A stretch of 17,961 nt of DNA from Methanomassiliicoccales archaeon UBA147. Lineage in GTDB: Archaea; Thermoplasmatota; Thermoplasmata; SG8-5. The translations under genes and the position numbers were made by a program. Under the pieces are notes generated by a model. It saw only the letters and a list, made by a program, of their open reading frames with translations. It ran no database searches and was not told the DNA's origin. The DNA is taken from NCBI GenBank assembly GCA_002496385.1, contig DAJR01000015.1:1-17961 (forward strand). Direction: 5' to 3'. Below are positions 13,283 through 17,961 of the stretch, piece after piece (the first letter of the stretch is position 1; the number at the start of each line of letters is the position of its first letter).

Positions 13283-15439
13283 AATGTCTTTTATCTTTTC
13301 CTCCGAATAACCGAAGGGCAGAAGCAGGTCCTCCCCTGCCCGGCACAGCAGGCCCATGTACCTCGGGACGTCGCATGCCTCGTTTTCCTCCAGCAGGTCG
13401 GCCACCCTGACCGTGTGGCCCTCAGTGAGCACATACCTCACCTTCTGGCCCGGGAGCATTGAAAGACCTTCCGCGTGGAGCTGGCGCAATGCCTCGGACT
13501 GGTCGTTATGCTGCCTGTAGTCAGCCAGTTCCCGCGAAATCCTCTTGGAGATTATTAGTTCGTCAAGGGAGCAGCCCCCGGATTTCAGGCGGTCTGCGTG
13601 GTTCTTCAGAGCCGCAATAGCCTCGGGAATCCTTGTGCGGAATTCCCCGGAATTGTCAGCTCGGGAAAAAACGTCCAGCATGTCCTTCTGGGCCTTCCTC
13701 AGCAGTTCGGGAGTGTCGCCCTTCCTGAGGAATATCCCCCTCACCTTCAGCTCGCCCGTGTCGAAAAGCCCGTAATACCTGTTCAACGCCCCGGCCCCGT
13801 TGGCCTTGTTCGGGAGGAATACCAGCCACCTGTACTTCCCCTCCAGCTCCAGGGGGATCCCTATGGCCCTGGTGACATACCGGCAGAACCAGTCATGGTC
13901 CCTTGCGCCGTTCGGCCTGAGCCAGAGGCTGTCGATGATGCCGTGCAGCACGTCGTAGCCGAACTTCTCTGCGAGATGCATTGTCTGGATGAGGATGTCC
14001 CTCCCATAGGCGTTTATCGACTCATGGCACTCAATCCTCCCGAACCTGGCGTTCTTGTATCCGGTGTAGCCGAAGCAGGTAACCAGGGTCCATTTCAGGA
14101 GGCCCGCGCGGTGCCTGTAAGCCTCGGCATTCGCGGGGTCGGTCTTGGCCAGGGCCTTGTATGCCAGCCTGCGTTTGACAAGCGGCTCAACCACCTTTGG
14201 GATGAGGCCTACCCGTTTCTTGCATGTCCAGTACCCGAGCTCAGGGACCTTCCTGACCGACCCGGCGCAGCACTCGCAGTTGAGAGTCTCGGGCGAGATA
14301 TTGTAGTTCACCATGATGTTCGGGTACATCGAGACGAAATCCACCTCCACTATGCCGTCATGGATTCCGACCTCGGGCTCGAAGATCATGCCGCCCCTGT
14401 CTGCCAGGATGAGCTCCTCGGCTGTTTTGAAGTCCTCGGGACGGTTCTTCTTCCAGATTATCGCGCAGCCCTGCCTCATGGCAAGCTGAACCTGCATCGC
14501 CGTGATGGCGCTGCCGGGGGATATCCTGCTCGTGGTCTGCAATGGGAGGCACGCCAGCCTGGACATGTCGGCGAGCCCTTCCAGTCCCCCCTCGGAGAAT
14601 ATGAAGGAGCTTCTGTCGATGTGAAGCCTGCCCCTGAGGATGCTGGCCGGCGGCTTGTAAAGGATGTTGCCGTAGCTGAAGTATGACCTGCCATTCCTGC
14701 CGGCGGCTAGGGGGTGCGGCTCCCTGCCCAGCTGCAGCCCTTCCCGTATGCCGAGAGACTCAGCCCGCCTTGCCAGATGCGGCATCTCGAAGCTGTCGCC
14801 CGCGGCAGTGAATATGATGTCAGGGTCGAGGGATCGCACGGCACTTGCCAGTTCCCGGATGATGTCCTCTTCCCTGCCCTCCAGCGCGATGTCCCCGAGC
14901 GTTATCCCGGTTATGGGATCCTCCGGCCGGCGAATCTTCCGCCCCGTCCGAACGGCCAGGTCAACGGCCCTCAGCGCCGGGAGCCGGTAATTGATGCGAT
15001 ACTGGCCGTCCCTGGTGCGCAAATCGGGCTCGGTATCCGCCATGGCCATGGGGAATACCCCATGAGACACCATGAAACGCTGGCTGTACCTCAGGTCAAC
15101 ATCGTAGAGCCTGTAGTCGTAATACCCGCCCAGGCTGTCAACCGTGGCCGCGCACTCGTTCAGTTCGGAATAGCTGCGCGGATAGACGGCCAGCACCTTG
15201 CGCGGGCTGCCGTCTCCTATCTCCAGCCGTTTCTCCTCCACCTCCATGCGGTCGATCATGTCGAGTATGGACAGGCGTTTCTTCAGGCCAGCAAGCTCCG
15301 AAGCAGATGGGTGGTGAACGAAAAAGCAAGGTTTGAAATCCCTGTCCTCGAACCTTACCGCCCTTTCGCCGGATTTCAGCCAGTACACCATTGAATCGGC
15401 CCCGTTGTCCGGATAGGCGTCCAGCAGCCAGCCCCTCAA
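13274..15439 (-). CDS. polB2: PolB2-type family B DNA polymerase, apparently inactivated
   Basis: The 721-aa protein has the full family B layout. Motif A is intact: DFVSMYPNIM at 367-376, followed by NYNISPETLNC. Motif B keeps K449, but NSxYG has become TCFGYTGY (454-461). Motif C, normally YGDTDS, reads HGIIDS (499-504), so the first metal-binding Asp is Ile501 and only D503 remains. The exonuclease region is eroded: Exo I DIE appears as DLA (160-162), Exo II keeps AGDSFE (213-218), and no clear Exo III YxxxD is seen. This matches the archaeal PolB2 family described as inactivated (Rogozin and colleagues); some crenarchaeal members have later been linked to damage tolerance. C388, C390, C391 and C406 could bind metal. 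The start is a TTG at 15439, 4 nt after the 79-aa gene, with AGGAAGTGA just upstream. Confidence 0.93.
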   Translation of the reverse strand: MRGWLLDAYPDNGADSMVYWLKSGERAVRFEDRDFKPCFFVHHPSASELAGLKKRLSILDMIDRMEVEEKRLEIGDGSPRKVLAVYPRSYSELNECAATVDSLGGYYDYRLYDVDLRYSQRFMVSHGVFPMAMADTEPDLRTRDGQYRINYRLPALRAVDLAVRTGRKIRRPEDPITGITLGDIALEGREEDIIRELASAVRSLDPDIIFTAAGDSFEMPHLARRAESLGIREGLQLGREPHPLAAGRNGRSYFSYGNILYKPPASILRGRLHIDRSSFIFSEGGLEGLADMSRLACLPLQTTSRISPGSAITAMQVQLAMRQGCAIIWKKNRPEDFKTAEELILADRGGMIFEPEVGIHDGIVEVDFVSMYPNIMVNYNISPETLNCECCAGSVRKVPELGYWTCKKRVGLIPKVVEPLVKRRLAYKALAKTDPANAEAYRHRAGLLKWTLVTCFGYTGYKNARFGRIECHESINAYGRDILIQTMHLAEKFGYDVLHGIIDSLWLRPNGARDHDWFCRYVTRAIGIPLELEGKYRWLVFLPNKANGAGALNRYYGLFDTGELKVRGIFLRKGDTPELLRKAQKDMLDVFSRADNSGEFRTRIPEAIAALKNHADRLKSGGCSLDELIISKRISRELADYRQHNDQSEALRQLHAEGLSMLPGQKVRYVLTEGHTVRVADLLEENEACDVPRYMGLLCRAGEDLLLPFGYSEEKIKDILK

Positions 15440-15443
15440 GCCG

Positions 15444-15683
15444 TCACTTCCTGGCCTTCAGTTCCTCAATGTCCTTCTCATGCTCCAGAAGTATGGACAC
15501 TATCAGCGACTCGGTGGGCGTGGCGCGTATGTTGTAGCCTGCCGCGGACGAGTGCGTCCTGGCCCTGCCCATCATTGCCTGGAACGCCTCGCGGTCCCTG
15601 CGCCTCAGCGCCCGACTGAACTTGTCGAATTCGGCGATTATCTCTTCCAGCACCTGCCTATAGGTCCCCACAGTCCTGCCCAT
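15444..15683 (-). CDS. Small helical protein of a PolB2 operon, 79 aa
   Basis: The protein begins MGRTVGTYRQVLEEII and is almost wholly helical and charged. A central block reads FSRALRRRDREAFQAMM, followed by AAGYNIRATPTES and LLEHEKDIEELKARK. I recall similar short proteins starting MGRT.PTYR in haloarchaea and other euryarchaea, but cannot name a function. It lies between a RecA paralog (26-nt overlap) and PolB2 (4-nt gap), so it is almost certainly co-translated with both. The SD is GGGGGTG, about 6 nt before the ATG at 15683. By position it could be an adaptor joining the ATPase-like protein and the polymerase, which is inference only. Confidence 0.85.
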   Translation of the reverse strand: MGRTVGTYRQVLEEIIAEFDKFSRALRRRDREAFQAMMGRARTHSSAAGYNIRATPTESLIVSILLEHEKDIEELKARK

Positions 15684-16431
15684 AACTGCACCCCCTGAAA
15701 TAACGTTCCAGCACGGTCTGGCCCCTCGGTACCGGATACCTGCGGAGGAATGTCCCGCGCCTGGGAAGGCTAATCACCATCCCCTCGGCGGACGGCTCCA
15801 TCGAGAGTACCCTGGCCGGATAATGGCCCATCGTCGCGCGCAGGAATTTGGTCCTGTCCATCTTGTGCGCGCCGAAGTTGGACACGATGCATACCAGGCC
15901 CCTATCATGCGTCATGGCATCGAGATTGGCCATGCTCCTTTTCACAAGCTGGAAGGATTCCTTCCACTTCATGTCCGGGTCCAGGAACAGGTCCAGCAGG
16001 GAGGACACGATGATCGTCGAAGCGCCGGTGCGGTCCAGTATCCGTTCGAGGTTGTCATTCACCAGCGCAGCCATCTGATGGGCGGTGAAGGCCCGGGCCA
16101 CGTTTATCCTGGAAAGCACCGCGTTGGGGTCCTGGCCCCTGAACTTGGCTATCCTGGCGATCTCGTAGGGCCGTATGGAGTTGCCCCCGTCCACGAACAC
16201 CGCCCGGGTGCCATAGTCGGTCACCGCCTGGACGCACAGCTCGGACAGGAGACTGAAAAGGAAAGGGCTGGAGCAGTCTATCAGGGCCATCTCCCCGGGT
16301 CGGAACCCGCCCACCACGGAATCGAGCCAGCCGAGGCCGGTGTACAGCTTTTCCGAAGAATATTCTGACTCCGGCTGGACGACTCCCGCCCTGGGAACGG
16401 ATTCGGAATCAAGCTCTGGCTCCGGTCGCAT
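15658..16431 (-). CDS. RecA/RadA paralog with degenerate Walker motifs, first gene of the PolB2 operon
   Basis: This 257-aa protein has a RadA/RadB-like core: TGLGWLDSVVGGFRPGEMAL (31-50), then FVDGGNSIRPYEIARIAK (79-96), VARAFTAHQM (111-120) and the strand STIIVSSLLDLF (138-149). Where Walker A should follow GGFRPGE, the sequence is IDCSSPFLFSLL (51-62), with no Gly-Lys-Thr. The Walker B Asp is replaced by Ser (IIVSS). ATP hydrolysis therefore seems lost, as in bacterial ImuA-type RecA relatives. The C terminus is Arg-rich with two Cys (RGCSYGQDC). The first 30 residues are acidic and probably disordered. The start is the ATG at 16431, about 40 nt after a TATA box. It probably acts as a recruiter or structural partner for PolB2. 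Confidence 0.9.
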   Translation of the reverse strand: MRPEPELDSESVPRAGVVQPESEYSSEKLYTGLGWLDSVVGGFRPGEMALIDCSSPFLFSLLSELCVQAVTDYGTRAVFVDGGNSIRPYEIARIAKFRGQDPNAVLSRINVARAFTAHQMAALVNDNLERILDRTGASTIIVSSLLDLFLDPDMKWKESFQLVKRSMANLDAMTHDRGLVCIVSNFGAHKMDRTKFLRATMGHYPARVLSMEPSAEGMVISLPRRGTFLRRYPVPRGQTVLERYFRGCSYGQDCGDL

Positions 16432-16464
16432 TGCAGCCCCCCTGCAATGCTAGTTGGCCTCGGA

Positions 16465-16475
16465 GGTATTTATAG
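16465..16475 (-). promoter_or_regulatory. TATA box of the PolB2 operon
   Basis: The minus strand reads CTATAAATACC here. It is centred about 40 nt upstream of the RecA-paralog ATG at 16431, which predicts a leader of roughly 10-15 nt. Immediately upstream (16476-16490 on the plus strand) is a G-rich stretch with nine consecutive G. No copy of the SRAP-upstream 32-bp repeat is visible here. Confidence 0.6.
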
Positions 16476-16505
16476 AGGGGCGGGGGGGGGTTCCGAAAGT
16501 ATTGC

Positions 16506-16739
16506 TCCCGGTAATCACAACGTTTGGAGATTGCCGATTACCGGGAATGCTGTGAATCATTATTGAATGTCGATTGTCGATTCATAGCGAATGCTCCAGA
16601 TGCTGAAATTTAGTTATCGCATTCACTGCTTGATTGCAGAATGCTGCGAGCAAGATGGTGCTCGATTTAGTGATAAAATGCTGCCGCACTATCGTCGAAT
16701 GCGTTGCCACCATTTGTTGCGAGTTGCATTCAACATTTG
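16506..16739 (-). repeat. Structured dispersed repeat, copy B
   Basis: This is the inverted partner of 5528-5780. Its end hairpin has arms CCCGGTAATC (16507-16516) and GATTACCGGG (16536-16545) around a 19-nt loop, the same loop length as copy A. Relative to copy A the stem has one paired substitution (C-G for T-A) and one extra paired position. The internal CGAGC/GCTCG hairpin is kept. It fills most of the gene-free gap between the PolB2 operon promoter and vapB. A minus-strand open frame at 16582-16848 crosses it but is not conserved in copy A past the indel. Confidence 0.75.
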
Positions 16740-16785
16740 TGGCTGAAGGTTGCTTTGGAATACTTTCAGTCACCTGGATAGAGCA

Positions 16786-16793
16786 TATAAAAG
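16786..16793 (+). promoter_or_regulatory. TATA box upstream of vapBC
   Basis: TATAAAAG lies about 25-30 nt before an in-frame ATG at 16816 that would extend VapB by 19 residues on a leaderless transcript. A second candidate, TATTAAAT at 16833-16840, better suits the ATG at 16873. The sequence alone does not decide which is used. Confidence 0.5.
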
Positions 16794-16849
16794 GAAAGAC
16801 CGCATAGTACCGATTATGAACACAACCGAAAGTATTAAATGCTATCAAA

Positions 16850-16874
16850 ATGATATCATTTCACGTGATATCAT
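16850..16874 (+). promoter_or_regulatory. Palindromic vapBC operator overlapping the start codon
   Basis: ATGATATCA (16850-16858) and TGATATCAT (16866-16874) are perfect 9-bp inverted repeats with a 7-nt spacer. The right arm contains the first two bases of the vapB ATG (16873). Ribbon-helix-helix antitoxins usually autorepress through such dyads. The left arm also sits inside the 14-bp palindrome AAATGATATCATTT. Confidence 0.7.
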
Positions 16875-17112
16875 GACCGAAACCCAGGTATTGTTCCGCG
16901 TGGATTCCGAGCTATTGAAAGAACTGGATTCGAGCCTTTCCAGCTCAGGCTTCAAGACCAGGAACGAGTGGTTCCGCAATGTAGTAAGGAACTTTCTGGA
17001 GGACGCGGAGCGCAAGAGTCTGCTGAAGAAGCTGGAGAGACTGAAGGTCGATATGACCGACGAGGATGTCGCAGAGATGGTCCGCGCCTGGAAAATACGG
17101 AAAACCCGATGA
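16873..17112 (+). CDS. vapB: Ribbon-helix-helix antitoxin (VapB type)
   Basis: This 79-aa protein has a ribbon-helix-helix N-terminus: strand TQVLFRV (4-10), then helices DSELLKELDSSLSSSG and TRNEWFRNVVRNFLEDA. The charged C-terminal helices (SLLKKLERLKVDMTDEDVAEMVRAW) would wrap the toxin. The stop overlaps the toxin start by 4 nt (ATGA). The start at 16873 fits family N-termini; an in-frame ATG at 16816 could add 19 residues. It would neutralise the PIN toxin and repress the operon through the dyad at 16850-16874. Confidence 0.88.
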   Translation: MTETQVLFRVDSELLKELDSSLSSSGFKTRNEWFRNVVRNFLEDAERKSLLKKLERLKVDMTDEDVAEMVRAWKIRKTR

Positions 17113-17537
17113 TCATAGTTGACACGAACGTGATAATGGCCTTCCTTCTCACAAAAGGTATCACGAACCGGATTATCTCGGCCCACAAGGATGTGTTCAT
17201 AACCCCGGAGCATTGCTACAACGAGATTTGGGAGCACCGGGATGTCTGGAACAGGCACAATCTCCCCGATGATGAACTGAATGAATTGTTGCTTGGCGTT
17301 CGGCAATTTTTCATATACCCAGTTTCAGAAGAGGTCTACCGGGAAAATATGGATGCCGCGACAAAACTAATCGCGGATCCAGATGACGCGCCCATTCTCG
17401 CCCTTGCCCTTTCTATTCACAACGAGGGTGTCTGGACATACGATACGAAGCACTTTCAAACAGAAAATGTACGGAGCAAGATTCGGGTACTGGGAACGGC
17501 GGATGTTTTGAAGATATGTCCCGTCGATGAATCCTGA
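17109..17537 (+). CDS. vapC: PIN-domain ribonuclease toxin (VapC type)
   Basis: This 142-aa PIN-domain protein has all four expected acidic residues: D5 in IIVDTNVIM, E39 in YNEIWEH, D93 in DPDDAPILALAL and D112 in TYDTKHF. These bind metal for RNA cleavage. VapC toxins cut tRNA or rRNA when the antitoxin is degraded; the target here is unknown. The ATG at 17109 overlaps the vapB stop, so translation is coupled. The pair lies between copy B of the dispersed repeat and a repeat-rich gene-free stretch, a typical setting for a mobile module. Confidence 0.92.
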   Translation: MIIVDTNVIMAFLLTKGITNRIISAHKDVFITPEHCYNEIWEHRDVWNRHNLPDDELNELLLGVRQFFIYPVSEEVYRENMDAATKLIADPDDAPILALALSIHNEGVWTYDTKHFQTENVRSKIRVLGTADVLKICPVDES

Positions 17538-17640
17538 GCATTTTATGCCCTTCATACTCGGTCGGACGGTGAGGCATCGGAACGCACTCCCTTGTAACCA
17601 AGCAATACCCGCGACGAGCTAACATACCCATAACAGAGAG

Positions 17641-17718
17641 GCTGGTCATGCACTCACGACGTAAGCTAACATACTCCCTTCAGACGATATGCAGGTATAA
17701 GCAACAAGCCTCGTCTGT
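17641..17718 (+). repeat. 78-bp direct repeat, first copy
   Basis: This copy matches 17785-17862 at an offset of exactly 144 bp, with about 8 mismatches (near 90%). It begins GCTGGTC and ends TCGTCTGT. Inside, CAGACGA (17681-17687) pairs with TCGTCTG (17711-17717) to form a hairpin with a loop of about 23 nt. Confidence 0.85.
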
Positions 17719-17747
17719 ACGAGCATTGGATTTGGTTTTCCGGTGAT

Positions 17748-17764
17748 TCCGGACACAGTCCGGA
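17748..17764 (+). other. Short perfect hairpin between the 78-bp repeats
   Basis: TCCGGAC, loop ACA, GTCCGGA: a 7-bp perfect stem with a 3-nt loop. No T-run follows, so it is not a standard intrinsic terminator. It may belong to the repeat unit. Confidence 0.6.
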
Positions 17765-17784
17765 TGCGAGCACGACGAGGCTTA

Positions 17785-17862
17785 GCTGGTCGCGCACTCG
17801 CAACGTAAGCTAACATACTCCCTACAGACGATATGCAGAAATAAGTAACAAGCCTCGTCTGT
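17785..17862 (+). repeat. 78-bp direct repeat, second copy, inside a larger hairpin
   Basis: This is the second copy of 17641-17718, with the same inner hairpin, CAGACGA (17825-17831) and TCGTCTG (17855-17861). Here the flank adds an outer perfect 13-bp stem, TAAGCTAACATAC (17806-17818) and GTATGTTAGCTTA (17872-17884). The result is a 79-bp two-stem structure that the first copy lacks. Confidence 0.85.
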
Positions 17863-17961
17863 GAGGGCGGGGTATGTTAGCTTATATAAGCTGATATAAA
17901 CTATATATACTTGATATAAGATAATGGGAGTGCGTGACTTGGGGGGCAAGGGCGAATTCAT

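Larger units (their letters stand above)
17582..17935. repeat. Gene-free repeat region bounded by a 10-bp inverted repeat
   Basis: ACGCACTCCC (17582-17591) and GGGAGTGCGT (17926-17935) are perfect reverse complements about 335 bp apart. Inside, AGCTAACATAC occurs three times direct (17617-17627, 17664-17674, 17808-17818) and once inverted (17872-17882). The whole 17538-17961 stretch holds no convincing gene. The right end (17881-17925) is very A/T-rich, with the palindrome CTTATATAAG at 17881-17890. A small non-autonomous mobile element or a recombination or regulatory region are options. Confidence 0.6.

Noticed and set aside
16436..16505. Search for the SRAP-type 32-bp repeat at the PolB2 operon promoter
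   Set aside because: No GCGAAC/GTTCGC dyad is present, so a shared operator for the two transcription units is not supported here.
17641..17862. CRISPR array
   Set aside because: There are only two repeats, of 78 bp, with one 66-bp spacer, and no cas genes. Unit lengths do not fit CRISPR.
17806..17884. Integron attC-like site
   Set aside because: It has two nested stems and a GCTAAC/GTTAGC core, but the boxes do not fit RYYYAAC/GTTRRRY exactly, the stem lacks the unpaired bases attC needs, and no integrase is in view.
17924..17961. Possible start of a plus-strand gene at ATG 17924 after an A/T-rich tract
   Set aside because: Only 12 codons are visible before the window ends (MGVRDLGGKGEF), with no recognisable family. 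The ATG lies at the edge of an inverted repeat arm.

Overview
The window (17,961 bp) looks like a euryarchaeal chromosome segment with GC-rich genes. I infer an archaeon from an inactivated-type family B DNA polymerase (PolB2), AT-rich TATA boxes about 25-35 nt upstream of several starts, short archaeal-type LeuC/LeuD subunits, a RadA/RadB-like RecA paralog, and a large secreted papain-family protease with GWN repeats. A Thermoplasmata-like lineage is my best guess, held weakly. No rRNA, tRNA or CRISPR array was seen.

Layout. 1-5244: a 5'-truncated FtsX/MacB-type permease (+) converges on a minus-strand set of purD, an ABC-2 ATPase and an ABC-2 permease. 5245-6306: about 1 kb without an intact gene. 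It holds an IS200/IS605-like hairpin, a structured repeat element (copy A), a 15-codon fragment of a second purD with its own TATA box, and a heptamer/cruciform region. 6307-8514: a secreted C1 cysteine protease (+). 8525-12384: a minus-strand operon of an unrecognised 426-aa protein, leuC, leuD and a TauE/SafE transporter. 12456-16431: an SRAP (HMCES/YedK-type) gene preceded by three 32-bp repeats. It runs tail-to-tail, with overlap, into a tight operon of a degenerate RecA paralog, a 79-aa helical protein and PolB2. 16432-16872: a second, inverted copy (B) of the structured element. 16873-17537: a VapBC toxin-antitoxin pair with a palindromic operator. 17538-17961: a gene-free stretch of direct and inverted repeats.

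The most interesting region is 12456-16431. A protein that crosslinks abasic sites (SRAP) lies beside a polymerase that has lost key catalytic residues, a RecA paralog without a P-loop, and a small conserved helical protein. The set resembles the bacterial ImuA/ImuB/DnaE2 mutasome, whose neighbourhoods can also contain SRAP genes. I propose an archaeal DNA-damage-tolerance complex, as an inference. The second highlight is the A/B element: about 70% identical (by eye), non-coding, with a terminal hairpin of constant loop length and paired changes in its stem. Copy A ends exactly at the purD fragment.
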